From: Phallusia mammillata
Lineage: Eukaryota > Chordata > Ascidiacea > Phlebobranchia > Ascidiidae
Assembly: GCA_003260075.1 (NCBI GenBank)
Contig: QLIY01000425.1
Span: 19,765 to 83,764, forward strand
Length of the DNA stretch: 64,000 nt
Reading direction: 5' to 3'
Positions within the stretch are counted from its first letter, which is position 1; every line of letters begins with the position of its first letter. A program made the position numbers and the translations under genes. This document shows, in pieces, positions 24,451 through 36,500 of the stretch. The notes below the pieces were generated by a model. It worked only from the letters and a program-made list of their open reading frames with translations, had not been told where the DNA came from and ran no database searches.

Positions 24451-27400
24451 TGACTTAAACCTTAATGTTTTCTGTATAGGTTGGCTCATGGCTGGATCTT
24501 TCCTGTGAAGAACTCCTTGAGCGGCTGCAGAATTACGGATACCAGAATTATGACGTCGGTATTTCGTTTCCACACAATGTACTGAGGAACGCAGCAAGAA
24601 GAGGCGTTATCACCCAGTATGTGCTGTTAGTTGGTACGTATCATACCTCGGTCATGTGAAACGTTTATATCAGCAAACTTGGTGTTTTTCGTTTTGGTTT
24701 TTCTTCTGATTGTAACCAAAACTATGAATGAACACCAAACTGTGATTTTGTGTTTATTTCAATTCTCTTTTGATCATTTTTGTGTTGTGAGTGTTTGGAA
24801 TATTTTTGATGTTTACAATAGTTTACGCTTTATGGATCAGTAGTAAAATGCACATGTATGATTGAATAGACAAACTGCGGGTAGCAACATTGTATTTTTG
24901 AACTTGGAGTGGCCTTTTACAGATTCAATGTTTGTGGGTCTTGCGATTTTAAGAGTGTAATAAGTCTACTCTAGATAGTACAACCGCTAGGCAAATTTTT
25001 TTTTTCTGTTTGTACAGTAAAACACACGCAAAATACAACCAATATCTGTATGAGATAAAGTACTATATATAATGCTACTGTTAACCTGCAAATTGTAATT
25101 TAATTTGTCATTCAGAAACACAATGACTTTTGAATTTTATTAACTTGGTGACTAAATGGTCATCGAACCTTTATGTCGTTGTTAACGTGGGTGTATTACT
25201 ATGTGGGTATATCCATATTATGTGGGTGTATCCACATATTTTCTATTCTTAGGTGATTAACTATGTTTGTGGGCCGAGAAAAGTATCACATCACCTCGCC
25301 TAGCTTAAAGGAAAAGTATCACATCACCTCGCCTAGCTTAAAGTTTTGGCGATACTTGTCACTTTTCCGCCTCAAGCTGTTCTATGCATCTAAAAATTGT
25401 TTCGATTCCAACTTTGGAAATACTTGGTGCAGCTTAAGATACAAAAATATTCCGGTTTGCTTTTTATATCCAGTAGGAACGAAATCCGGTATTTCCAATA
25501 TACGCGCAGCTAATTTTGCGTTAAGTTGCACAAATATAACTTACATTGGAAAAAACAAAATCGAAGTGTTTAGCTTCAAGTTTATGTAGAAGCTTTCAAA
25601 GTCGTCAAAGCTTAGGATCCGATCGTCACTTAAATATAGTGATCCTTTATGATGTTATAACTTCTACAGACATTGACGTCATGCCTAACACCGGATTACG
25701 TCATCAGTTCGCCGAATTCGCCCGCCGCCGTAATCTTTTCGACCAATCAGTAACCGACACGTCAGCATACGTGCTACCTGTGTTTGAAGTATTGGAAGGA
25801 TTGCCATTCCCTGAGAAGAAAAGCGATGTCCTGTCTGGGGTAAGTGACCTCATTATTATCATTGTGACGTCACAGTCTGTGGGCGTGGTATCATGACTCA
25901 GCGGTATTGCCTTGTTGCTTCGTCGCAAACAGTCAAAATGTTGGCGGTCAGTGGTACTTTAAAATAGAATCAATTTGGCCTTGGGCTCTACAATGAAACG
26001 TCACTTTATGTTGTTGCTGTTGTGATTGCCATTTACGGAATGCTAAGAGTTTATCCTCACATTTTCAGGTTCGCAAGGGAACGATCCGTCCTTTTCACAA
26101 CGAGACATGTTGGTGGTGCCACAAAGCTGAAGACTTCGATCGATGGAAAACTGCTCCACAGGTTTGTTGTCTGTCTGGAAATCTATATCTGAAAGTTCTC
26201 ATAATGATTATAACCACTGCGCTAAAAAGCTATGTCTTGTATACGCAACGAATACGTTTAATTGCAAATGTTTCAACAACCTCTATTGTCATTATCAAAC
26301 GTCATTTTTTGCTATTTCAGATTGTTGAAACCTTTGCATTAAAAAAAGATTACATGCAAAATCTCTGGCAGTTTTGTTAACGACCAAACGGCTCTTTATT
26401 CGGTGTCCGTAGTCTTCCTAAACCACTTCTCTCACAAAATAAGCTTTCCATTAAAACAGTACCATGCACTGTAAATGCGTATAGTAGTGAGAAACATAAA
26501 AACAAGTTTAAAACTTGTAGTGTCGCATGTCGGAAAGTGTTCATAGTTTTCGAATCCGAAACATTAAAAACAAACTAAGACCGTATAAAACTGGTATTGC
26601 TCGAATCCCTCTGCATTTGAGAGCACAATTCCTTAGCTCAACATCGGCGGTTTTACCAGTTTTATCTTTTTCCACCAGCGCTTGTAACAAGTTGATTGTT
26701 GTAGAGTTCAGAGTTGGAAGTTGCGTTTGAAGCTGTTTGGGACAAAAGCTGGGAACCTTTCTACATCGCGAGGAGAGACGTCCCCATGTTTGATGAAAGA
26801 TTCAAGCAATACGGGTTCGATCGAATACAACAGGTAACGTCTGGTCAGCATAAGAAGGGCATAACTTTGTTCCAAATTCTACAGTGTGCAGGTTGCAAAC
26901 TTTTGAATATTTGGCAAACGTTAATTCACTATTTCATGTCCAAGCTAGGCTGTGTGATCGAAATCTCTGTTGGACCTGTTAAAACTTAGTTCTGTACACA
27001 AATAAATGTAAACTAATTCACTTAATACTCAAGCAGGCTCCAAACAGATTTATGTACTGTTCTATTAGCTTAGCAGCTGTAAACGCATGGAACGAAAAGA
27101 CTGGTGTAACATAGCTTGTTGCTGAATGAATCCTTTGTCCTAACATAGTCGACACTTGTTTCGTCACAGATATGTGAAATGCACGTGGCAGGTTACAAGT
27201 TCGCTGTTCTCAACAACGCGTTTTTAACTCATCACGGCTGGAAGTTTGCGGGAAAGTTTTACGCCAACAAAGATGTCGACAACGCTCAGAACTGGGTTCT
27301 CTTCAATTATCACTTCAAGGTGAGATCACGGCATGGAAGCTTATTTATCAGTGCAGCAAAGTCAGGTCCTGGTTTCGGGCTTAAGTGGAAATAAAATGGG

Positions 27401-28869
27401 CTTGATTCGGGCCTGACTTGAAACTTGGACAAATTGCCATCTAAGATTGCGTTGGTAAAACAAACTTTGAGGTCGATTCGGATTATTTTGCTGTGGCTCC
27501 AGGAAATTTGTTCTAAATTTAATTGTAGCACATCATGTACAGTAGCAGTGTTGTAAGTCGGCTTTGAGTTCGAGAAGCCCTAGTAAAAGAGGCGTGATTC
27601 AGCTTAACTTTACACTGGGCCACATTTATGCCCTAAATAGCTTTGGAAAATCTAACTTTCACGCCCATTTTGCGCTTGAGTCGATTCATCGCACATTTAT
27701 GAATAGAGCAAATTGTATCGGATGACAGCTCAGACTGTTCAAATAAAACGGTTTGGGCTCAAATTGAAACTTAGCCAAGTTTATGTCCTAATATTACGTT
27801 GGTAAAACCTTTAGGCCTAAGTCGGGCTGTATGTTTTAAATCTGGTTTAAACCATATAGCCTATGTTTCGGACTTGTACGCTACACATTTCGGTTTGAAT
27901 TTGTTATAACTCTGATGTACTTAAAAAGGGGCTCCTCTAAAATACGCAAACTACGCAAACTACTAAAAAAACTAACTAAGATGTTTTCGGTTAGGGCTGT
28001 TAGGGTCTGGGTGAGGGTTTGTAATAAAAATAACTTTAAAATTTAATTTCAGATGCCTTTTGGGCCTAATTTTCTTACAAGTGTTAACATGCGGTACCAT
28101 ACAGTGTTTAGTACCACTCTCAACACATATGTGAATATTAAGCCTAAACTGGGCATCTAAAACTAAATTATAGTGTTAATTTTATTATAAACCCTCACCC
28201 AGACCCTAAAAGCCCTAACCGTCAACATTTTTAAAAGTTGCATACGTTTTATAAGTTAATTGCGTAGATTGCGTATTTTAGAGGAGCCACTTGCAAAGTA
28301 TTTCTACCTCTGTAAAGAAACTTGTAAACAACTATTCTAATAAGTATAGATGTATTTCAGTGAGACAACATCTAAATTCATTTCGACAAACGTATTCTGT
28401 TTTAGATTTGACCGCGCATAGATCATAGCTCGTCGGCGTCTTTATATAAAATTTTACAATGGCAGAGGTCTACAAAAAGCTTTCCGAATCAAGAAAAATA
28501 AAATAAAATTGCTAGCATCACAGTTTTTGTCAAAATTTTACCTGAACACAAATTTCCTCAATCAAAGTTCACAATGGACTTCACAGTAACAAAAAAGCGA
28601 AGTAAAAACAAACAGCTATGTCTGCAGATTTTGTCTATTTCTATTAAACAGTCAAATATAGTGGGCTGTATGGTAGAACTCCGGCAAAATGACTCAAAAT
28701 CCAAGACTTGTTGCCGTTTAATAAAGATTTGCAGAGCGGATCAATTTCTTTTGTTTCACCTCAGAAAGTTTTTCAGCATATTTGTTTTCAGGACGACCTG
28801 CAGAAGAAGTACAACACCAACCGTACTTGCTCGCCCATCGAACAATGGAACCCACGTGGAAAAAAGTAA
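22516..28869 (+). CDS. B4GAT1: beta-1,4-glucuronyltransferase 1 (B4GAT1)
   Basis: Ten coding exons: 22516-22661, 22939-23002, 23198-23305, 23750-23866, 24480-24633, 25670-25839, 26069-26161, 26705-26833, 27170-27319 and 28792-28869, all GT-AG, 402 aa. The protein is a type II Golgi membrane enzyme: a short cytosolic tail, one membrane anchor (about 13-31, CIVVVALLQIVIFIVFF), then a luminal GT49-type domain. It has the family start DISLATQCSVNHLHHL, the metal-binding DxD in LLVDIDVMP (D197-I-D199), CWWCHK, and the C-terminal WDKSWEPFYIARRDVP, HVAGYKFAVLNNAFLTHHGW and CSPIEQW. In vertebrates the enzyme adds glucuronic acid to the xylose primer on alpha-dystroglycan, which LARGE then extends. 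Length fits the family (about 415 aa). The start was chosen at the first ATG before the anchor. Intron 4 ends with a C98 tract. Confidence 0.92.
23343..23578. repeat. 113-bp direct duplication joined by C10, with tRNA-like B box
   Basis: The arms are 23343-23455 and 23466-23578, joined by C10 (23456-23465), in intron 3 of B4GAT1. Just past the right arm is GTTGTGGGTTCGAATCGCAG, a B-box-like sequence, so the block is probably part of a tRNA-derived SINE that was duplicated and cut at the C run. Confidence 0.75.
24100..24450. repeat. 121-bp direct duplication, C10 junction and C98 tract
   Basis: The arms are about 24100-24221 and 24232-24352. The first ends in C10 (24222-24231) and the second in a run of 98 C (24353-24450). 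The C98 run ends 29 nt before the acceptor of B4GAT1 exon 5 at 24480, where a polypyrimidine tract is expected. True run length is uncertain. Confidence 0.85.
25270..25345. repeat. short tandem duplication in B4GAT1 intron 5
   Basis: A 36-bp unit beginning AAAAGTATCACATCACCTCG occurs twice in tandem with no C run between copies. It is non-coding. Confidence 0.75.
27930..28288. mobile_element. foldback MITE with long inverted arms
   Basis: GGCTCCTCTAAAATACGC at the left is matched by GCGTATTTTAGAGGAGCC at the right. Inner parts also pair (AGGGTCTGGGTGAGGGTTT with AAACCCTCACCCAGACCCT), so nearly the whole 359 bp could form a hairpin. It lies in the last intron of B4GAT1, about 500 nt before the final exon. 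Confidence 0.75.
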
Positions 28870-30972
28870 GTTTTCATTTTTCACGTTCAAACTGATCGGG
28901 ATAAAATTAACTTGCCTACGTCACAGGGGGATGCCCCGAGCTGGTCGAAGTCAAGTTTCGAACCGTATCCAAGGAAACAAGCGCCAAGTCGCTGGAGCGA
29001 AACTCACCGCGCGGTTGTCATGGGAACCTCAATAGTGACGTGGCAGATCAAAAATCGAATCTGTTTACGCAAAGTTTTCTCAGGAAATAAAATAAGTTCG
29101 TTCTTAATCGGCTGTCAATATGTAGCAAGTTAATGCAGCCCGTGGCAAAAAATACAAGATTTATGTTGCATTGATACAAGCGGGCAATCTGGAATATTGT
29201 GCATTGAATTGCTTCAGAAGAGCTTATTTGGTAAATCTGCGACATACTGCGAGGCATCAAACCTATATCGCGTACATTTTTCGCTCTGGCGTATCAACTA
29301 TTAAACTTTATTGCACAACGAATTTTTGTATGATATTGTTAGAGCGTAGCGTGCTATTTGATAAACAAAGAAATGGGATTCTTATCAAACTAGGCCTACC
29401 ATACGTCCTCTTTTTAGCGTACCTCCTTTTTAGCGGAAGGAAATTGTTCTCCAGGAACAATAAAAATGTTCAAATGTCATCCTTTTTGAATTTTCTGTAT
29501 TTACTAAATATCTACATGAAATTGTGTTTTTGAAAACCGGCCAAAGAGTGTGGGTTGTGGTCATTGTTAATTGAAATTAACATTCTTAGTAAGTTAAACT
29601 TTATCGGAATTGGACTATAATGCGTAAAGTTCGTCAAATATCTTGTCATTTTCTTGGGCACAAAAGTCGGTGTTAATATTCTTTGTCGGAAAAGTCTAAT
29701 TAAATATTGACACAATATTATTCTGGTCATGCATGATTTCACAGATGCAAAAAGCCTAAACACACATATACTACAAGGCTTGTGATAAAGGAAAAATAAA
29801 GCTATATGTCGACCAAATTTTGTTAATAATTAATTTGACTGGTTTTGGTGTAGGCTGGTATTGTATTATGTCCATGTGCATCAGTAGTTAGAGGCGTAGT
29901 GGTACAGTACGATAAACGACACAGCTCCTAAATCTAGCGGTTGAACCCCCCCCCCTCGACCAAATTTTGTTAATAATTAATTTGACTGGTTTTGGTGTAG
30001 GCTAGTATTGTATTATGTCCATGTGGATCAGTAGTTAGAGGCACAGTACGATAAACGACACAGCTCCTAAATCTAGCGGTTGCGAATAAACCAAAACAAT
30101 GGTAAAAACGCAGCTGCATGGTGCCGAACTTGGAAAGAGAAAGGGGCCTAAGAAGATTACAATTTCGCTACAAAGCGCGAGAAGAATAACGATTTTCTCC
30201 CAAAGTATTAGTGAAAACACAAACCCTTAACTTTATCTTTGCACGATTGATTTTGTGCTGTGAAAGTTTTATAACCGAAACAAAACAAATATATTTTCAT
30301 TTCTTTAAAGCCTACCTGTGGGCAAAAAGTCAAAAGTTTAATCAGTGTTTGTTTACTTCCGTGGAAACTTTAACTTTACATTTAGAAAAATGACGATTGA
30401 TTAATAAAAAGATACAAATATTTTACATTCGTATTGGTTCTACGGTTTTTATGTTTTCGCGATAGAGGGGGAATTTTACAATTCGCTACAGCGAAGTCCG
30501 ACGTGTCCCAAGATTCGGATTTGGGAAGCGTGAGATGTTTGCTTGTTGAATTAATTGAGATGTGTACGCCGGTTTCTAGTTACTAGAGACACTTGTTGTG
30601 ACTGTTGTTTTTGTAATGAGCAATACTGTGTCATATACTACAGGTTTAGTTATTCGATTTTGATAAACTCTACATAATTGGTGGTAAAGCGCAGCTTTAA
30701 TTCTTTTGCTATAATATATCTTTCTTTGCCAATAAGTAATATTTTGTTCTTGGTCTTAATTTGTTTGTTTTTTCACATCCGTATTCTTGGCAACTAATTG
30801 TTAAAACTTACGTCATCAGGTTTTGATAAAATAGAATCAATGAACATAAATGTGTTATTTATAAATATTTGAAATTGACCTGATTCATAAAAATCAGCAA
30901 TTTATCCATTTTAAAGAACTAGTCAAACAAAACAGCAACTGATTACTCAGAAGTTTGACTCAATCATTGAAC
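28870..30972. other. spacer between B4GAT1 and ZnT7, with a duplicated tRNA-like repeat
   Basis: The spacer includes the B4GAT1 3' UTR and the ZnT7 upstream region. A direct duplication of about 138 bp has arms 29809-29945 and 29956-30090 joined by C10 (29946-29955). Each arm contains TAGAGGCGTAGTGGTACAGT or a deleted form of it, resembling a tRNA A box, followed by AGCGGTTG. No convincing coding exon is seen; the open frames at 29171-29763 lack splice or family support. Confidence 0.5.
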
Positions 30973-32043
30973 ATGCTTCCCATCAGCCAAAAAGACAGTG
31001 AATACAAACCTGAAATTCGGTTCTTTGCAAAAATTAAAGGATGGTTTAACACAATAATACATGATGAAAGTTCAAGGAATATTTTTGGGTTTCTTCTGCT
31101 AAATTTGTCATTTGCCTTTGTTGAACTGTTTTGGGGAATATGGAGCAACAGTTTAGGTCTCATCTCCGATTCATTCCACATGTTTTTTGACTGCACTGCT
31201 TTGCTTGCTGGTCTAGCTGCATCAGTTGTTGCACGGTGGAAAGCAAACGATAGGTTTTCTTATGGCTATGTTCGCGCTGAAGTACTAGCTGGCTTTGTCA
31301 ATGCCTTATTTCTGTTGTTTATTGCATTTTTTATTTTGTCGGAAGCCATCGAGAGATTGGTTGAACCTCCAGAAGTAAAACATGAACGCTTATTAATTGT
31401 TTCTGTCCTTGGATTTTTAGTCAACATGGTCGGTATATTTGCCTTTCACGGACACGGTCACCATGGACACTCACATGGACATGATCATGGTCATTCTCAC
31501 GGACACAGCCATGGGCACTCACATGATCATGGTCACTCACATGATCATGGACATTCACATGATCATGGACACGATCACGAACATACACCAGAATCATCAC
31601 AGAGTCAGATTCTGCATAGCGTGTTTTTGCACATAATGGCCGACACATTAGGCAGTGTTGGTGTAATTGTTTCAAGTTTGTTGATGCATTTCTTTGGCTG
31701 GATGATTGCCGACCCTATTTGCTCTCTAATGATTGGCCTTCTAATCGCTATCAGCGTAATTCCTTTGCTGCAGGACTCTGTTGGGATTTTAATGCAAAGG
31801 ACGCCAAGGCACTTGGACTATAAGTTGCCTGGATGTCATCAGAAAGTCATGCAGCTCGAAGGTGTTTACAGAATCCATGAGCCTCACTTTTGGACATTGT
31901 GCTCTGACGTCTCCGTGGGAACAATTAAAATCCAGATAGCCCCGAACGCGAATCCAAGCTACATTCAAAGTCAAGTGCATAGTATTTATGCTCAAGTTGG
32001 AGTTAGGCAGTTGTACGTACAAATAGACTTTACTTCTTTATAA
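30973..32043 (+). CDS. SLC30A7: zinc transporter 7 (ZnT7 / SLC30A7), intronless
   Basis: A single open frame of 357 codons (356 aa). I start at ATG 30973 because MLPISQKDSEYKP fits the known ZnT7 N-terminus; the upstream in-frame extension has only TTG. The protein is a Golgi/early secretory CDF transporter that moves Zn2+ into the lumen in exchange for protons and supplies zinc to secreted enzymes such as alkaline phosphatase. It shows the six membrane segments, zinc-site residues in TM2 (SFHMFFDCTALLAG) and TM5 (HIMADTLGSVG), and a His-rich cytosolic loop (about 157-205) made of repeated HGHSH/HSHDHG units. The C-terminal domain (KVMQLEGVYRIHEPHFWTL) is standard. It has no introns although all other genes here are rich in introns. 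This suggests a retroposed copy or intron loss. The DNA of the His loop is itself a GATCATGG-type tandem repeat. Confidence 0.95.
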   Translation: MLPISQKDSEYKPEIRFFAKIKGWFNTIIHDESSRNIFGFLLLNLSFAFVELFWGIWSNSLGLISDSFHMFFDCTALLAGLAASVVARWKANDRFSYGYVRAEVLAGFVNALFLLFIAFFILSEAIERLVEPPEVKHERLLIVSVLGFLVNMVGIFAFHGHGHHGHSHGHDHGHSHGHSHGHSHDHGHSHDHGHSHDHGHDHEHTPESSQSQILHSVFLHIMADTLGSVGVIVSSLLMHFFGWMIADPICSLMIGLLIAISVIPLLQDSVGILMQRTPRHLDYKLPGCHQKVMQLEGVYRIHEPHFWTLCSDVSVGTIKIQIAPNANPSYIQSQVHSIYAQVGVRQLYVQIDFTSL

Positions 32044-33501
32044 TACACATCTGCTTACTATTTCAAAATATATATATGTTGACTTTTGCTGCTAAGTTCT
32101 TGTACATACTAAAACTAGAAAAATTATTGAAATCGGGAACAGTGTTCTCCATCTTAACTTATTACAACATTTCACAAAAATGTTGAAGTGCCATACATAT
32201 TACAAATGCTAGCAAATATTTTAATTGCAAACTAAGCTGTTGTACTAAGTGCCAATTTCACCAATGTGTGGCCAAACCCTTTATTATGTTACCAATACCT
32301 AAATAGGGATAAGTTACATGGCTTTGCAGTTTTGGTTTTGGTGATGTTTTTGACAAAATTGTTGTCTGTGTTTTTTAACCACTCTACAAAATGAAACCAA
32401 TAGTGCAATAACGTTGTTGCATTTATAACTTTAAATGTATAGTGCACCAAGCAAAGTGTATGAGTTTGCAGCAACACCTAATTTATTTTGTTGACAAGAA
32501 ACATTTTACTTGTCTCTTAATCTTTGTGCCTTTTTACAATTGTAGCTTTCACAGTCAAACTTAAAATGTAGGGACTGGATTTCAACTACTTAAATGCATC
32601 TTTGATGTTTAAAAAATGCAGTTTGTAATAAACTAGTTAACATCGTATAACAAAAACTATGAAGCATTTTTTTCCTACTACTGAATGAGATTGAACTGTT
32701 TACAAATTTGCTCACCTTCCCTTTAATCACTGGTAATTAATTAATTAAGTAGCTACTTGGTATTAATATGCAGTACATACCTTTTAAATATAAACACTGT
32801 ACAAAAAGTAAATGATAAAAATTGACTTGTTGCATTATATATTTGTTGTTTTGGCTTAAGCAAGTGTTTTTATGCATTCGAACAAAACTTTTCAACACTA
32901 ATTAGTTCAAGAAGAACTTTGTAGTGTTTAGTGCAATTCATATGGTCTAAAGCAGGGGTGGGCAACCTTTGTTACTGGAGGGCCAATTATAAATGTCAAA
33001 ATTGGAACGCGGGCCGCACATGTGCATGAAACAAAGTGATTTTGCNACATGTGCATAACACAAAGTGATTTTGCTTTGTTTCTTACCAAATATGCTTAAC
33101 TACAAGTTTAATTCGTATTAGATTCTAGCCACATTTTGCCAGATCGCAGAAAACTAGCATCAGGCGCATTAATCAGCTCCAAAATATGTAATAATTGGAC
33201 TCGTTTGCCAGTACTCTTGAAATCCTAACGTCTCTGCGGGCCTCACAACCTTTAATGAAGGGCCGCAGGTTGCCCACCCCTGGTCTAAAGCTTTAAAAGT
33301 GAAAAGTATTTTAATCTCGCTTGCTGTTAATGATGCTTTCTGCAAAATATTTTGAGCCCAACATTGTACTACGATAGTGTGGTTGAGTTTTACTGTGTGA
33401 GTGTTTTTCCCTTTGTACGATGCCTAATCAATTTCTATTGTGTTTCTGATTGGTGGTTTTATTGTATATTGACACTGGTGTTCGTTAGCTTTTCAAACAG
33501 G
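32044..33501. other. spacer between ZnT7 and ACBD3
   Basis: The spacer holds the ZnT7 3' UTR (AATAAA at about 32627), a hAT-like MITE (32953-33282, listed separately) and the region upstream of ACBD3. No further gene is seen. Confidence 0.5.
32953..33282. mobile_element. hAT-like MITE, first copy of the CAGGGGTGGGCAACC family
   Basis: The ends CAGGGGTGGGCAACC and GGTTGCCCACCCCTG are exact inverted repeats, flanked by GTCTAAAG on both sides (32945-32952 and 33283-33290). An N at 33046 separates two copies of a stretch of about 30 bp (ACATGTGCAT ... TTTTGC), so the middle is mis-joined. A clean sister copy is at 57642-57941. Confidence 0.9.
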
Positions 33502-36500
33502 ATGGCAGAAGTAGATAGTGTAGCTGAGAAACTGAATGACACTGTTGTTATTGAAAACGGCAAAGATGATTACTGGGGTTTCTCACTTTTCGATGCTTAC
33601 AAAATGGCAATCAAGTTTTACAGAGGTTTGTATGCATTTCATGTTTTATTGAATCGACTAGCAAGTTAGGAAATGTTTGTATCCAAAGCAAACAAAGTTA
33701 GGCAAAATCTTTGTTCGTTTCAGTGTAACTGTAACTGGGCTTTGGTTTGTGTGCTACAAATTTGCTTTTTTTTTCTTTACATTTTACAAAAAGTATGTCT
33801 TGTGTCACAATTAAAAGACTGTCATAAACTCGTAAGTGTTAAATTTTGCACCTCATTCATAAGGACATTGAATATTAGACAGTTAAATTTTGACAAAAAA
33901 ATAACTTCACAAACCCAAGACTTTGCAAACCAGGCTACTAGCTTATAATTGCTAGCAAACATAGTCATCACGAAATTCGATTAATTAGGCCTAAAAAGTC
34001 AATTTTTGTCATAGATAACGAAGGCAAGAGGACATTTGAAATGGAATATGACGACAAAGTTCAGCTGATGTCGCTTACTAAGCAAGTTTCCCACGGCCCT
34101 CTCAATCAACAAAACACTCTTCCCGATATCGGCTACCTTGACATGTTCGGCCATGACAGAAGGTAGGACATGAATATTATGATGCAAAAACAATTTGCAA
34201 GGCACATTAAATTTCGCAAATTGCACAAAGTTTATTAAGTAAACTGAACGTTAATGTAAAATTGAAACAAAACAATGATTTTAACTTGAAAATGAAGCAA
34301 ATTGCATCAAATGGCATAAAGGCCTGAAAAAAGAAAGATTTTAGGGAATTTGAATATTGCAGTTTCAATTAAATGCTGTGAACAAATGTAAGGCAGATAT
34401 TTTTGTCCAGTTGTGATATTCAAGTGTTTTAAAAATACTGATTTTCGCTTATTCTGTAACAGAATGCAAATAAGGTTATACGTCCGGTTCACTCACATGT
34501 TGCAACATTTCTCTCAACAGAAAAGCGTGGGGATTATTGGGTGACATGTCGTCTAATGACGCAAGGAGAAAATTTATTGAGACGATTGACCACAAAGTTC
34601 CTGTTTTCGGTCCATTCATGATCGCTCATCAAAAAGAAAAAGAAGAGAAGGAAAGACAAAGGTAAAGTTCAGTTCTGGTTTTGTATTTTGACATAAAAAA
34701 TTCATTTTACACCAAGTCAACTTTATTGTAATGCAAGTTGCCACCTTGACAAAATCGCCCCCCCCCCGAATATATAAAATGGAAGTATATCAGAAAGCCA
34801 CTCTTCTAGTTGTAATGCAAGTTGCCACCTTGACAAAATCAGTCATTCATGAAACTCATTCATGCATAAAAAACAACTGTTAAGTTCAGTTGGGGGGATT
34901 TTAAACTCTTTTCATTTTGCTTGTGTCAAAAAACTGGTCATAAAAATAAAAATTACATTCTAATGGAGTTACTGCATTCTCAATTAAGCAACTGTGTTTG
35001 TATTTTGTTGTGACAAGTTTATACACCATGTACAAATTGATTTGTGTATTGTAAAATAACCCCCCCCCCCCATTTTTCAATTGAATATAATTTAAGTTTA
35101 AGTATGCGATTCAGCGTAACTGACATGCTGCAGACAGTTTAGGCCAGGGGTGGGATTCAAATTCTTCGCAGCCGGTTCTATCACAAAAGTCATATTTTTC
35201 AGCCGGTTCTGTTACAAAAAGTCCATTGACAGTAACCAGTAATGCTAACCGGTTCGCTGATCTCATAAAATTTCGTGAGACGGTTCTATAGAATCGGTGC
35301 GAACTGGCTGAATCCGGCCACTGTTTTAGACGTATAAGTTCTCATCAGTGCAGCTGGTGGTGAATGGTTGGCCGTATGAGCTTGTGTATCCCCTTGCAAT
35401 TAACTAAACTGGATTTACAAACATTCACAGAATCAGGGAAGAGGAGGAAAGGAAGAGATTGGAAGAAGAGAAAAGATTACGAGAGGAAGAGGAAAGAAGA
35501 AAACAAGAAGAGCTGGAAGAAAAACAAAAAGCTGAGGAGAAGATTAAAAACGAACAAGAAACACAAAAGTAAGATTGTGAATATGACACAATTTTGGTGA
35601 TAACATTTTTTGATTGTTTCCAACTTAACTAAACAGAACCTGCTTATTATTTTGTAGAAATATAACCAACCGTATTTCTTTTTGTGAAGTAATGTTATTG
35701 TATATGTCAGAATATGTCTAGCGTGAAACAAAATTGCCAATAATGTTGAATAAAACAGAGACATTTTATTACTCAGATGTTTTAACAAAAAACAATTGCT
35801 GTCATCACTAAAATAGTGTGCAAGCAAAATCAGGTTCATTGCAATGAAATGTCAATGTTTTATTCTAAATTTTTGTTTTTCAGTTATAAAACTACCCTTT
35901 AAGTTAATGTGTACCTAAGAATAAGTTTTTTTTAATCATGAATTTGGTAGTCAATATTTTACCAACATGTGTGCATATTATTACAGGCAACAGATCATGG
36001 CAGCTTTAAATGCTCAAACCCACGCTCAGTTCCAACAATACGCTGCACAACAATATCCCGGCAATGCTGATCAGGTGAGAATGGGGGCATTTGTCATCAA
36101 AATTTGTATTTTTAATCATGATTGTACACCAAAAATACAAAATGTGCTGTCATCAAATGAGCTTACCAGCAAGTTAGAGTTTGTCACACCACATAAAAAG
36201 CCAATGATTCACTTGTTTCAAGTGATTAAGCACTCACAATATTCAAACACATTTCACTTTTTTATTAGCATGTTTATTCGCACTAAAACAAATACTTGCC
36301 AAATTGATCACATTCTTAGGCAGTTTTCTTGTATTTGTGTTGACCTTTTTATATACTAAGCATGACTTCTTACTGTTACACACTAAAACTTTTTTGCAAA
36401 AAATGCAGTGAATAAAAACATGAGCTTATCAGAAAGTATTATTGTGACATTGTGCAACTCTAACTGCAACACAATAATAGCAAGTAGTATAAAATTATTT

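Noticed and set aside
24275-24597. Open frames of poly-Pro/poly-Gly over C runs (also 8973-9257, 9238-9534 and 9349-9903)
   Set aside because: They are translations of homopolymer C and not genes; the real features are the C tracts and nearby exons.
25546-25896. 116-aa open frame starting before B4GAT1 exon 6
   Set aside because: The part before 25670 is intron; only 25670-25839 is coding and is included in B4GAT1.
28574-29133. Open frames overlapping the B4GAT1 last exon
   Set aside because: They are in other frames or extend into the intron; the last exon is fixed by the CSPIEQW motif and its stop codon.
33352-33669. Longer ACBD3 start within the upstream open frame
   Set aside because: The upstream codons are T-rich and unlike the family; ATG 33502, just after an AG, fits better.
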